A DNA stretch of 64,000 nucleotides from Lachnospiraceae bacterium (GCA_017622875.1 JAGAQG010000052.1:1-64000), one strand, 5' to 3'; positions 1 to 8,758 are shown, counted from the stretch's first letter. A program made the numbers and translations. Notes: generated from the letters alone by a model not told the origin.

Positions 1-1
1 T

Positions 2-139
2 GCATTGGCATACACCAGTTTAAAAGAAACCAACAAAAACACAATGGCTTTTTTTGTCTGGCTGAAAATGGTTAATAGTCGCCGCCCCAGAATGGTTGTT
101 TTAAAGCGACTTTATGTGGCTGGTTTCACCCGACGCTAA
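2..139 (+). CDS. 3' end of an unidentified gene (partial)
   Basis: An open frame runs from the window edge for 45 codons to a TAA at 137-139. The peptide is basic, ending in GFTRR, and contains a short hydrophobic stretch (MAFFVWLKM). I do not recognise the family. It may be the C-terminus of a gene from the same mobile island as the downstream restriction genes, or a chance open frame. The 5' part lies outside the window, so neither identity nor reading-frame conservation can be judged. Confidence 0.22.
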   Translation, partial: ALAYTSLKETNKNTMAFFVWLKMVNSRRPRMVVLKRLYVAGFTRR

Positions 140-236
140 CAATATAAATAATACTGATTATAGTGATACTGATCCTTTTCCTTCCGTTCATAGGTTGATT
201 GAAGGGTAATATATTATTGATATTGCCCCTACTGGA

Positions 237-265
237 TTGACAGATTTCGTTTAAACGAATATAAT
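237..265 (+). promoter_or_regulatory. Consensus promoter with palindromic operator for the restriction island
   Basis: The sequence shows TTGACA (237-242), a 17-base spacer and TATAAT (260-265), a perfect sigma-A-type promoter. A perfect 14-base palindrome, TTCGTTTAAACGAA (246-259), fills most of the spacer. Start of transcription should fall near 272, about 36 bases before the first gene. A dyad between -35 and -10 is a typical repressor site; the first gene downstream encodes a small DNA-binding protein that could bind here (inference). Confidence 0.72.
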
Positions 266-307
266 TATAATGGTTTTTTGTATCCAGGACATGTGAGGTG
301 TTAGATT

Positions 308-493
308 ATGAATGGTTATATTACAGTTCAAGAAGCTGCTGACAAATGGGGGATTACTCCACGACAAGTTCAAATTTTATGCAAGTCAAACCGTATAGTC
401 GGTGCTACTCGCATGAGCCGTATTTGGATTATTCCTGAGGATGCTGAGAAACCGACAAACGATAAAAGAAAGGTGGAGTATTGCAATGACTAA
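308..493 (+). CDS. Small helix-turn-helix DNA-binding protein (excisionase/MerR-like)
   Basis: This 61-residue protein has an N-terminal winged-helix pattern typical of HTH_17/excisionase proteins: ITVQEAADKWGITPRQVQIL (residues 5-24), followed by a wing ending in SRIWIIPEDAEKP. Such proteins are often regulators or recombination-directionality factors. Here it is the first gene of a restriction-modification operon. Its last 8 bases overlap the start of the next gene at 486, so the two are translationally coupled. That position suggests a controller protein for the restriction genes, but it lacks the XRE-type fold of classical C proteins. The palindrome in the promoter just upstream is the obvious candidate target. 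Confidence 0.75.
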   Translation: MNGYITVQEAADKWGITPRQVQILCKSNRIVGATRMSRIWIIPEDAEKPTNDKRKVEYCND

Positions 494-3482
494 CTTGTTT
501 GATTTGCAGATTCTTGTAGATCGATTTCATACGAATATAGAATTTTATAAAGATACAAGAAATGCATATAATGAACATTCTTGCAGAATTGAATATATTG
601 ATCCGTTATTGAAGCTCTTAGGATGGGACGTTGCGAATGAAAAAGGATTAGCGCCCCAATATCGAGAAGTAATTGCAGAAAATTACTCTACCCGTACAGA
701 TCGTCCTGACTACACTGTTACGTTGAGAGGTGTTCCTAAGTTTTTTGTAGAAGCTAAGAAACCAGCAGTAGATATTACAAGGGATGCTGCGCCTGCCGTT
801 CAAACCAGAAAATACGGTTGGAATGCAAAACACAGGCTTGCGGTATTAACAAATTTTGAACATCTTGCAATATATGATACTTGCCACATTGCTCATGAAG
901 ATGATGGAGCTGCTGTAGCCAGATATCGTTTATATCATTACACAGAATATATAGAAAAATTCACTGAGATTAGTAATTTGATTTCGAGAAATTCTGTATA
1001 CTCAGGCGAATTCGACTCATATTTAGATGAAAACTTTCCGGCAACAGGCGGACATACCCAACAAGTAGATGCTTTATTTCTTTCTCAGATAAATGAATGG
1101 CGTGTTGCACTAAGCAATGAACTGTATGCAAAGGGTGGCCGCTATGCGTCTCTGGAAGTGTTAAACGATGTTGTTCAAGAATTTATTAACCAGATTGTAT
1201 TCTTGAGAATATGCGAGGATAAAAATTTACCGTTGTATCATAAATTGAAAGATACAATTACTGATCCTGCTCAACTGAAAGATAAATTGGAAGAATTGTT
1301 CCGTTCAGCAGATCGACGTTACAATTCGGGTATGTTCTCTGGTGATGATATTATTTTCGATCTGTCATGCGATGTAATAAAAGATATGATTGAGGATTTG
1401 TATTATCCTCAAAGTCCGTATTTGTTTAACATCATCGAGCCTAATTTGCTGGGCAAAATCTATGAAATGTTCTTAACAGAGCAGCTGGTATTGCTTGATA
1501 ATAATACGATTGGTCTTGGCCGAAAGAAAGATTGCCAAAATAGATCTGTTGTTACTACACCTACAGAAATTGTTAAGTACATGGTTGAAAAGACTCTTTC
1601 CAGAGTTTGTGCAGGAAAAACTCCTACAGAGATTTTGGATATTAGCATCGCTGATATTGCTTGTGGCTCTGGTATTTTCTTGGAAGAAGCGTTTGCATTC
1701 TTGCAAGATTATTGCGTGCAATGGTACATTGACCACGATCAAACTGATCATTTAGTAGAGATTGGTGTTGATTTATATAAATTGCCGCTCCAAGAGAAGA
1801 AGGAAATCCTTTGCTCTTGTATTTACGGTATAGATATCGATATTCATGCAGTTGAAGTTGCTAAATTCTCTTTATTGATAAAACTGATTGAGGATGAAAC
1901 TGCACCGTCGGTTGCAGAAGTTGTACCTATTCTTCCAGATTTAGGTAGAAATATTCACTTCGGCAATTCCCTTGTGAGTCAAAATGAATTAACTGGAATT
2001 TCTGGTGCTGATCGTCAGATGATGGACATTGTTCCTTTTGAGTGGAATGAAATTAACGGTGGCAATGGCTTTGATGCTATAATCGGAAACCCTCCGTATG
2101 TAAATACAGAAGGAATGCATGCTCTTTTACCGAGTGCCGAAGTTGAAGTTTATAAAAAGAAATATAAAACTTCACACAAGCAATTCGATAAGTATTTCAT
2201 CTTTATCGAACAGGCACTTAATAAAATAAAAGAAACAGGCTTTGTGTGCTATATCGTACCAAATAAGTTTTTTAAAATCGGGTCTGGAGAGAAATTACGC
2301 AACTTAATTGCCAAGAATCATATGCTTGTTAGTCTGGATGATTTCGGTGATGCGCAGCTATTTGAAGATAAAACAATTTACAGCTCTATTGTTCTTCTTG
2401 CTAAAGAAAGTCGGCCAACATTTGTTTATAGCAGCATTGACTCTGCGAACAAACTGTGGGCGGGAGAAGAAGTTAGTTCTATTGAGCTTAACTCTGCTGT
2501 CTTAAACAAACTGCCTTGGAGATTAACTACGGATTTCGAGTTTTTGACAATGCTCCAAAAGCTGGATGAAGTTTCCGTTCCGATTACGAAGCATGCGGAA
2601 ATATTTAATGGTATTCAGACCAGTGCAGAAAGACCTACTCCTATCTATTGGTTCTCAGCAGATGAAATTGTTGCAGAATATGCAGATACAGTTGAAATCA
2701 ATAGGGATGGAAACAATTATACTATTGAGAAAGCCTTACTCCGTCCTTACTTTAAACCAACCAAAAAGGCAGAAAAAGGCTTAAATTCATATAGTGTGTT
2801 AACAACTGATAAACAAATTATATTTCCTTATGAAACAAATGGTCATCTTATTAGCATTGATGATATGCAGACTAATTATCCTGGAACATATGCGTATCTC
2901 TTGGCACACTATGACCGTTTAGTACCGAAATGTGTATCAGCCAGTGGAACACGTGATGTCCCTAATGCTACGGCAGATACGTGGTATCAATATGGAAGAA
3001 CACAGGCATTAACTGCTTTTATCAATACGCCAAAGTTGATTGCAGGAGTTTTGAGTAAAGAGCCTATGTATGTAATGGATACGAACGACATTCTTATTGC
3101 ATCAGGTGGCACTGCAGGATATTGTGCTGTAAGCAAAAAAGAAGATAGTCCTTATGCTCTTGAATATATTCAAGCATGGCTTTCAAATCCCATTACAGAA
3201 CGTATTTTAGAAATTGTAGGCAGTGACTTCGAAGGTGGTTTCACTGCACGTGGTACGTTCGTTTTGTCTACGCTGCCTTTTGTAGAACTGGATTTTAATG
3301 TGGAAAGTCAAAAAGCCATCCACGATAGAGTGGTGGCAGCAAGCCGAGAAATATATGAAATCAATGATGTGTTATCTGGTCGTCCAGCTAAGCGTATCGC
3401 AAATCTTCTACAGAGACAAAAAGATGTCTTGATAGCAGAAATTCAGAATCTGATTTCAAGAGTGTATCGACTCGATTATTAA
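486..3482 (+). CDS. Type IIG (Eco57I-like) fused restriction endonuclease/adenine methyltransferase
   Basis: Expected to cut DNA near an asymmetric site and methylate adenine, using one polypeptide. The start chosen is ATG 486, overlapping the upstream gene and preceded by AAGGTGGAG, which gives 998 residues. The N-terminal third has a PD-(D/E)xK nuclease pattern: D75 in RPDY, then E89-A-K91 in FVEAKK. The centre has methyltransferase motif I (ADIACGSGIF, about residue 390) and the catalytic NPPY motif (IIGNPPYV, about 536), which marks N6-adenine methylases. The C-terminal 400 residues resemble TaqI/Eco57I-type specificity regions. From memory, Eco57I itself is a pair of about 997 and 544 residues, close to this gene and the next. 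No frameshift is seen, so it looks functional. The recognition site cannot be read from sequence. Confidence 0.88.
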   Translation: MTNLFDLQILVDRFHTNIEFYKDTRNAYNEHSCRIEYIDPLLKLLGWDVANEKGLAPQYREVIAENYSTRTDRPDYTVTLRGVPKFFVEAKKPAVDITRDAAPAVQTRKYGWNAKHRLAVLTNFEHLAIYDTCHIAHEDDGAAVARYRLYHYTEYIEKFTEISNLISRNSVYSGEFDSYLDENFPATGGHTQQVDALFLSQINEWRVALSNELYAKGGRYASLEVLNDVVQEFINQIVFLRICEDKNLPLYHKLKDTITDPAQLKDKLEELFRSADRRYNSGMFSGDDIIFDLSCDVIKDMIEDLYYPQSPYLFNIIEPNLLGKIYEMFLTEQLVLLDNNTIGLGRKKDCQNRSVVTTPTEIVKYMVEKTLSRVCAGKTPTEILDISIADIACGSGIFLEEAFAFLQDYCVQWYIDHDQTDHLVEIGVDLYKLPLQEKKEILCSCIYGIDIDIHAVEVAKFSLLIKLIEDETAPSVAEVVPILPDLGRNIHFGNSLVSQNELTGISGADRQMMDIVPFEWNEINGGNGFDAIIGNPPYVNTEGMHALLPSAEVEVYKKKYKTSHKQFDKYFIFIEQALNKIKETGFVCYIVPNKFFKIGSGEKLRNLIAKNHMLVSLDDFGDAQLFEDKTIYSSIVLLAKESRPTFVYSSIDSANKLWAGEEVSSIELNSAVLNKLPWRLTTDFEFLTMLQKLDEVSVPITKHAEIFNGIQTSAERPTPIYWFSADEIVAEYADTVEINRDGNNYTIEKALLRPYFKPTKKAEKGLNSYSVLTTDKQIIFPYETNGHLISIDDMQTNYPGTYAYLLAHYDRLVPKCVSASGTRDVPNATADTWYQYGRTQALTAFINTPKLIAGVLSKEPMYVMDTNDILIASGGTAGYCAVSKKEDSPYALEYIQAWLSNPITERILEIVGSDFEGGFTARGTFVLSTLPFVELDFNVESQKAIHDRVVAASREIYEINDVLSGRPAKRIANLLQRQKDVLIAEIQNLISRVYRLDY

Positions 3483-3495
3483 GCGAGGTAAAACA

Positions 3496-5121
3496 ATGAG
3501 ACTCAAAAAGGATAGTTCAGAACAGAAGTTAAGAGGTGCGTATTACACTCCATTGCAGCTTGCGGATGCTATGGTGGAGCTTTTTGCGTCTCATAATATC
3601 TCTACTGTGTTAGAACCGAGTTGTGGTGATGGAGTGTTTCTTGATAGTCTTAAAAATCAGAAACTCTTGGATAAAGTAAAAAAGCTGACTGCGGTAGAAA
3701 TTGAGCCGGATGAAGCAGAAAAAGTACGCAGCAGATATTCAGATTTTGGACAGGTCGAAGTTTGTACAGAAGATTTCTTTGACTATTATAATCGTGTACT
3801 CGGTAAAGAATGCTTTGATTTGATTTTAGGTAATCCTCCATACATTCGTTATCAATACCTGAAAGAAAGTCAGAGAGAAATGCAGTCTGAAATTCTGACT
3901 TCTCACGGAATGAAAGCTAATAAGTTAATAAATGCATGGGTTGCGTTTATTGTAGCGTGTGTACAATTGCTTTCTGAAAATGGAAAAATTGCATTTGTTA
4001 TTCCAGCCGAGATTCTCCAAGTAGCCTATGCGGAGGATTTGCGTTTGTATTTAGCAAATAATCTGGCAAAGATTACACTGATTACATTTGAGCAACTGGT
4101 CTTTCCTGACATTGAACAAGAAGTAGTCGTTTTTATTGGCGAAAAAGGTAAAGAAGAAAAAGGTATTCGTATCATTGAAATGAATGATCTTGATGGTTTT
4201 ACACAGCTCAAGTTAGAGCAGAATGGTTTCCAAAAACTACAGCACGTTAAGGAAAAGTGGACGAAGTATTTTGTAACCGCAGAGGAAATGGCTCTTATTC
4301 AAAAACTACGTGATGACAAACGTTTTGCTAAGTTTTCAGAGTATGGTTTAATCAATGTTGGTATTACAACCGGAAATAATAGTTATTTCTCGGTTACAGA
4401 AGAGACTACTGAGCAATATGATTTAGCGAAAGTTACTCTACCCTTGATTGGTAGAAGTTCTCATGCACATGGAATTTATTTCACGCCAGAGGATTGGGAA
4501 AACAATAAAGGTATAGGAAAGCGTGCGAGATTAATTAGTTTTCCCGATATTCCATACGAAGAATATCCTAATGGGCATAAGCAGTATATTATGCATGGAG
4601 AAAAGAATGGTGAACATGAAGGATATAAATGCTCCATTAGAGATAGATGGTATATTGTTCCTTCTGTATGGATACCGGATGCTTTTTTCCTGAGAAGAAA
4701 TAACTTATATCCTAAGTTTGTTCTGAACAGGTGTAATGCAGTATCAACAGATACGATGCATAGAATGAAATTTAATGATGGTGTAGAACCGGAAAATGTG
4801 CTTTTGGCTTATTATAACAGTATTTCATTCGCATTTACAGAAATCTGCGGTAGGAGCTACGGCGGGGGTGTTCTTGAAATACTCCCTGGCGAAATGGGAA
4901 ATATTTTACTTCCTAAAGTAGAAAATATCGCACCAGAGGTTAGAGAAAAACTTTTGATGTACATTGATTCTGTGGTGCGTAATGATGAAGACATCGAAAA
5001 AGCTTTGGACGTAGTCGACGAGGAACTTCTTGTTAAAACTTTAGGTGTTGATCCTGATATTTGTCGTAAGTGTCGCACAGTTTGGAAGAAAATGCAAAAG
5101 CGAAGATTGGGGAGAGGTTAA
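3496..5121 (+). CDS. N6-adenine DNA methyltransferase, Eco57I/TaqI-like
   Basis: 541 residues. Motif I is VLEPSCGDGVFLDSL (about residues 37-51) and the catalytic motif is LILGNPPYIRY (about 110-120), so it is a SAM-dependent adenine-N6 methylase. The N-terminal signature RGAYYTPLQLADAMVEL is typical of the Eco57I/TaqI family. The C-terminal half should carry the target-recognition region. It begins 13 bases after the fused enzyme with a GAGGT ribosome site. In Eco57I-like systems the separate methylase protects both strands of the site, whereas the fused enzyme methylates one; the same split is inferred here. It ends in TAATG, overlapping the next gene by one base. Confidence 0.9.
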   Translation: MRLKKDSSEQKLRGAYYTPLQLADAMVELFASHNISTVLEPSCGDGVFLDSLKNQKLLDKVKKLTAVEIEPDEAEKVRSRYSDFGQVEVCTEDFFDYYNRVLGKECFDLILGNPPYIRYQYLKESQREMQSEILTSHGMKANKLINAWVAFIVACVQLLSENGKIAFVIPAEILQVAYAEDLRLYLANNLAKITLITFEQLVFPDIEQEVVVFIGEKGKEEKGIRIIEMNDLDGFTQLKLEQNGFQKLQHVKEKWTKYFVTAEEMALIQKLRDDKRFAKFSEYGLINVGITTGNNSYFSVTEETTEQYDLAKVTLPLIGRSSHAHGIYFTPEDWENNKGIGKRARLISFPDIPYEEYPNGHKQYIMHGEKNGEHEGYKCSIRDRWYIVPSVWIPDAFFLRRNNLYPKFVLNRCNAVSTDTMHRMKFNDGVEPENVLLAYYNSISFAFTEICGRSYGGGVLEILPGEMGNILLPKVENIAPEVREKLLMYIDSVVRNDEDIEKALDVVDEELLVKTLGVDPDICRKCRTVWKKMQKRRLGRG

Positions 5122-6263
5122 TGGGACAACAGAGATACATTATTCAAGGCTTGGATGCAAATGTTAGTTTCTTGCAAGAGATTAAAGCACTTCTTCTCAA
5201 TGAGAATTTCACAGATATATGGTTCTTGACTGCTTACTTAAAAAGTGATGCGGTATACAATTTATCAACCGAGATACGAAAGAGTAAGGCAAAAGTACAT
5301 TTTATCGTAGGCATTGGTAATGGTGTAACATCTCATCAGGCCTTGAAAGAGTTGCTCAAGCTGAAAGTAGAACTGTATACTATCGATACCGCAAGGATGT
5401 GGGCAATATTTCATGTAAAAGAAGTTCTCGCTCACGGAAGTAATTTGGCATGTATTATTTGTGGTAGTGCGAACATAACGCCAGGAGGACTCTCAAGAAA
5501 TATTGAAGCTGGAGTTGTGTCTACACTTGACTTGACTAAAGAAGAGGATAAAACTTTTTTTCATCAAGCACTGGATATTATAAGTACACTGATTACATCC
5601 TACCCTGAACATATCAAAAAGCAAACAGTTGGTGATATCGATAAACTATTTGAATATGGACGAGTCGAAGATGAGAACCGAATCACGACTTCGACTGCTA
5701 CTAAGGCTACATCTAAACATTCGATAAGTGCAAAACCGTTCCCTCTACAAACAGCTACATTGAAAACACGTAAAAAGAATGTATTGGACAAGGCAATTAC
5801 TACTACAAAGGATGGCAGTAATAATATTTCTGTCATTGAATACAAACAGGTATGGCAGAGTAGGCCATTAGCCAAATCTAATATTGGTGTCACGGATAAT
5901 CCCAATACCCATGCAAAAGGTGAAATGGGGTTAGGCAAGGGTAAATGGTCTGGAAATTTTAACCCTAAGCAATATTTCAGAAACGAAGTTTTTGGAGACC
6001 TTGAATGGAAGCAAAATGAGCTTGGTGATACTGTTGCAGAAGGCATATTTAAATTACATATTTGTGGAACTGACCATGGGGATTTTAAATTGACGTTGCT
6101 TCATAAACGAAAAGGAATGGAAGCTGAGAACCAAAATAACTATTTAACGAGTGTTAGATGGGGGGATGCTTCTGCATTTGTTCGAAATAAAAATCTTATT
6201 GGGAGAACGTTGCGATTGTACAAATCGGTTGACGGAACACATTTCTTGATCGACATAGATTAA
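5121..6263 (+). CDS. PLD-superfamily restriction endonuclease-like protein (NgoFVII/BfiI type)
   Basis: 380 residues from ATG 5121, preceded by GGAGAGG and overlapping the methylase stop by one base. One PLD half-site is visible: H98-V-K100, then GSAN (115-118) and E129. This is the single-motif arrangement of Nuc/BfiI-like nucleases that work as dimers without metal. The last 75 residues (from about EGIFKLHICGTDHGDF) look like the B3-like DNA-binding domain found at the C-terminus of NgoFVII-type enzymes. It is therefore probably a second, metal-independent nuclease in the same operon as the fused type IIG enzyme. DISARM DrmC is another PLD protein, but the DISARM helicase and DUF1998 genes are absent. 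Confidence 0.72.
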   Translation: MGQQRYIIQGLDANVSFLQEIKALLLNENFTDIWFLTAYLKSDAVYNLSTEIRKSKAKVHFIVGIGNGVTSHQALKELLKLKVELYTIDTARMWAIFHVKEVLAHGSNLACIICGSANITPGGLSRNIEAGVVSTLDLTKEEDKTFFHQALDIISTLITSYPEHIKKQTVGDIDKLFEYGRVEDENRITTSTATKATSKHSISAKPFPLQTATLKTRKKNVLDKAITTTKDGSNNISVIEYKQVWQSRPLAKSNIGVTDNPNTHAKGEMGLGKGKWSGNFNPKQYFRNEVFGDLEWKQNELGDTVAEGIFKLHICGTDHGDFKLTLLHKRKGMEAENQNNYLTSVRWGDASAFVRNKNLIGRTLRLYKSVDGTHFLIDID

Positions 6264-6306
6264 ATTACGATATACATATAGCATCGAAATGGAGGTGCGA
6301 CAGTTA

Positions 6307-7197
6307 ATGAAAAATATGTTTAATATATACTATATCAATCATGAGAAGGCATCTGAAATTTCGATGCTTTTCGATAATGAGATAGTAGAAAAAATTACTC
6401 GCATAAAAAATACGGAATTTGTGTTGTCTGGAGATGCAGATGCTACTACAGGAGCAACTTCTAAATTGCCTGTTATCGGGCAATATTTACCAAGCATAGA
6501 CCTGAGTGGCAACTTATCTCATAACAGATCTAATCGAGTAGAAGATACCGTAAAGGTAGTAAGTTCTAAATCGACGATTCTCAGACCAATATATGAAAAA
6601 TCTAAAGAGGTTCGCAGATTAGATGATAGCAAAGTTGGAAACTTGGTGAAAATCAAAGATGTTTACCTTACTGTTGTAAATTCAGATGATGTTATGACCA
6701 CCAAAGCACTTATGAGTGGCTTAGTAAGTCAAGTTCCCGTTGAAGGCATTGGAAATATGAACTTCACCTCTCTTATGGAGGTAATGTTTAAAGGTTCTGC
6801 ATATGTTCTTTGCGGCAAGTTGCCGCATAGATTTGGAAATGATGAACATATGATGCTCAAAATTCCGATGAGTGCTGAAAATGAGATGGAAAGTCAGTAC
6901 AGTATTTCTGATATTGAAATTGGAAAAGTTACTGTGATTGGTATTTATCGAGGTGAATTTGAACGCTGTGATGTTGAACGAAAGATCAATCGAATGATGG
7001 CGTTAAACGATAATAATAAAAAGAGCCAAAACCAGTCAATTGATATTCAAGATAGCGGTATGGATATTGAGGATGGTGTTCAAGAAGAGGATAAAAAAGG
7101 CATTCCGAATGCTTCCGGCACACAGGGCAAGATTCATTACATTGATGTTATTGCAATTATCCAAATACATCATTGTATTCACTTCCAATATGCCTAA
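6307..7197 (+). CDS. DUF6414-like protein of unknown function, last gene of the restriction island
   Basis: The start ATG 6307 follows GGAGGTG (6291-6297); an upstream in-frame ATG at 6289 overlaps that ribosome site. The protein (up to 296 residues) begins MKNMFNIYYINHEKASEIS and has a Ser/Gly/Thr-rich stretch (SGDADATTGATSKLP), a pattern I associate with DUF6414 proteins. No catalytic motif is recognised. It sits 43 bases after the PLD gene on the same strand, so a role in the defence cassette is likely but unproven. The natural protein probably ends around IHYIDVIAIIQ: past about 7160 the DNA encodes an AAA+ ATPase fragment in another frame, so the last ten or so residues (IHHCIHFQYA) are junction sequence. 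Confidence 0.55.
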   Translation: MKNMFNIYYINHEKASEISMLFDNEIVEKITRIKNTEFVLSGDADATTGATSKLPVIGQYLPSIDLSGNLSHNRSNRVEDTVKVVSSKSTILRPIYEKSKEVRRLDDSKVGNLVKIKDVYLTVVNSDDVMTTKALMSGLVSQVPVEGIGNMNFTSLMEVMFKGSAYVLCGKLPHRFGNDEHMMLKIPMSAENEMESQYSISDIEIGKVTVIGIYRGEFERCDVERKINRMMALNDNNKKSQNQSIDIQDSGMDIEDGVQEEDKKGIPNASGTQGKIHYIDVIAIIQIHHCIHFQYA

Positions 7198-7381
7198 AGA
7201 AAAAGTTGGAGAATACCTACCGGCAGAGCTTCGCTCCAGATTTAGCTATAAATGCGCTTTCTGGCCTCTTTCTACAGATGAAAAAGAACAGTATGTGGCA
7301 TTCAAAAGTGAACGATATTTAGAAGAAATTAAACGTGAGTGTCCTTCTATAGAAGAAAGCTTAAAGGCTGACCTATATTGA
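7160..7381 (+). pseudogene. C-terminal fragment of an AAA+ ATPase
   Basis: In the frame beginning at 7160 the DNA reads SKYIIVFTSNMPKEKVGEYL and continues through PAELRSRFSYKCAFWPLS to a stop at 7381. KYIIVFTSN is the sensor-1 strand of AAA+ ATPases and PAELRSRF the arginine-finger region, as in ClpB/ClpA-like or McrB-like proteins. Walker A and B motifs and the rest of the gene are missing. The frame has no start of its own and overlaps the end of the DUF6414-like ORF. It is a broken gene left at the edge of the island. Its final residues may already belong to the junction with the next fragment. Confidence 0.7.
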
Positions 7382-7550
7382 AAATCTGCAAAAGGCTGGT
7401 GTAGAGGCAAAAGTGGATATTTATCCAAAATGTTTCCATGCATTTGATATGATGGTACCATTCAGTAAAATAAGCAAAAAAGCAATCGCAGAATTTGAAA
7501 AACAATATTGTTATGCGGTGAAGCATTATTTTGCGCCACAGAAGGATTAA
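7371..7550 (+). pseudogene. C-terminal remnant of an alpha/beta-hydrolase (esterase)
   Basis: The frame from 7371 to TAA 7548-7550 reads TYIENLQKAGVEAKVDIYPK and then CFHAFDMMVPFSK. This is the end of the hydrolase-fold-3 acetyl-esterase family, with the catalytic histidine in FHAFD. The nucleophile and acid regions are absent, and the left end joins the AAA+ fragment directly. The rest of the gene was lost when the restriction island entered or when a deletion formed here. The downstream DUF523 gene starts 4 bases later, consistent with a former operon. Confidence 0.72.
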
Positions 7551-7554
7551 ATTT

Positions 7555-7971
7555 ATGAAAATTATGGTAAGCGGCTGCCTGTTAGGTGAAAATTGTAAAT
7601 ACAATGGCGGCAATAATTATAGTGAAAAAGTTGCGGAATACATTAAAGGACATGAAGTGATTTCTGTCTGTCCAGAGTGTCTGGGTGGATTGCCGACACC
7701 AAGGATTCCGGCGGAAATTGTGGATGGAGTTGTGAAAAATAAAGCAGGCGAAAATGTGGACATCCAGTTCCGAAAAGGAGCAGAGATTGCACTGGAGACT
7801 GCGAAGAGAGAACGAATCAATCTGGCAATTTTACAGTCCAGAAGCCCTAGCTGCGGGGTAAAACAGATTTATGATGGTACATTTTCGGGAACACGAATAG
7901 ACGGGCAGGGTGTATTTGCCAAATTGTTAAAAGAAAATGGTTTTCAGATGATTGATGTAGAAGATTTATAG
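7555..7971 (+). CDS. DUF523 family protein (YbbK-like)
   Basis: 138 residues from ATG 7555; a longer in-frame start lies inside the esterase remnant and is not needed. The N-terminus MVSGCLLGENCKYNGGNN and the motif SRSPSCGVKQIYDG are diagnostic of the DUF523 family, with conserved cysteines in GCLLG, CPE and SPSCG that could bind a metal or cluster. Biochemical function is unknown. It sits directly after the broken esterase and 13 bases before the ATPase gene, so it is likely read in the same transcript as the chromosomal genes that follow. Confidence 0.85.
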   Translation: MKIMVSGCLLGENCKYNGGNNYSEKVAEYIKGHEVISVCPECLGGLPTPRIPAEIVDGVVKNKAGENVDIQFRKGAEIALETAKRERINLAILQSRSPSCGVKQIYDGTFSGTRIDGQGVFAKLLKENGFQMIDVEDL

Positions 7972-7984
7972 GCTGATTATAAAA

Positions 7985-8734
7985 ATGAACGACAGATTTA
8001 TACAAGGAATTGAAATTGAATGGAATAAACTGGAAAATCATAGTTATGTAAGGCAGATTCCTGCGCTCCAATTTGAGGACAGATTAGAATTTGACAATAA
8101 CATTACATTTTTTGTAGGAGAAAATGGGACTGGAAAGTCTACCTTGTTGGAGGCAATTGCAGTTGCTTATGGATTCAGTGCGGAAGGTGGAACCAGAAAC
8201 TACAGCTTTTCTACTTATGATTCTCATTCGGAGCTTCATCATGCGATTCGGATGTATCGAGGCTATCGAAGACCAGAGTGGAGCTATTTTCTTCGGGCAG
8301 AGAGCTTTTATAACGTAGCGAGTCAGACAGAAGAATATAGGAAAGATTCTATGATGCCTGGGGAGCTGTACTATCGGCAGTTTGGAGGAAAATCCTTTCA
8401 TGAACAGTCTCATGGAGAAAGCTTTCTTGCATTGGCACAGGGCAGTTTCAAGCCAAATGGCCTGTATCTTTTAGATGAACCGGAAGCGGCATTGTCACCG
8501 CAAAGACAGCTGACACTGCTGATTGAGATTGAAAGACTGGCAAAGCAGGGAGCGCAGTTTATCATTGCAAGTCATTCTCCGATTTTACTGGGAATTCCAG
8601 ATGCAAAGATTTTGAGCTTTGATGACGGTGTGCTCCATGAGTGTGAGTATGAAGATACAGAAAGTTATCAGGTTACGGAAATGTTTATCAATAATCGAGA
8701 ATATTTTCTGAAACGATTGCTGGATGAATCTTGA
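7985..8734 (+). CDS. AAA family ATPase (ABC-type ATPase fold)
   Basis: 249 residues with Walker A FVGENGTGKSTLL (about 43-55), Walker B GLYLLDEPEAALS (about 159-171), and the histidine-switch region IIASHSPILLG. This is the AAA_21/AAA_23 type of soluble, non-transporter ATPase. No partner nuclease or TOPRIM domain is adjacent, so there is no sign of an OLD/Gabija-like defence system. It starts 13 bases after the DUF523 gene. Cellular role unknown. Confidence 0.82.
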   Translation: MNDRFIQGIEIEWNKLENHSYVRQIPALQFEDRLEFDNNITFFVGENGTGKSTLLEAIAVAYGFSAEGGTRNYSFSTYDSHSELHHAIRMYRGYRRPEWSYFLRAESFYNVASQTEEYRKDSMMPGELYYRQFGGKSFHEQSHGESFLALAQGSFKPNGLYLLDEPEAALSPQRQLTLLIEIERLAKQGAQFIIASHSPILLGIPDAKILSFDDGVLHECEYEDTESYQVTEMFINNREYFLKRLLDES

Positions 8735-8758
8735 AATAAAGAAAAAGGACGTACATAG

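Noticed and set aside
5600-6046. 148-codon minus-strand frame inside the PLD gene
   Set aside because: Shadow frame; the plus strand has the PLD motifs and proper spacing in the operon.
5121-7197. DISARM-like system (PLD protein plus adenine methylase)
   Set aside because: The DrmA helicase and DrmB DUF1998 genes are absent, and the fused Eco57I-like enzyme explains the methylase.
7985-8734. AAA ATPase as part of an OLD/Gabija-like defence pair
   Set aside because: No TOPRIM domain in the protein and no UvrD-like helicase next to it; neighbours look like ordinary chromosomal genes.
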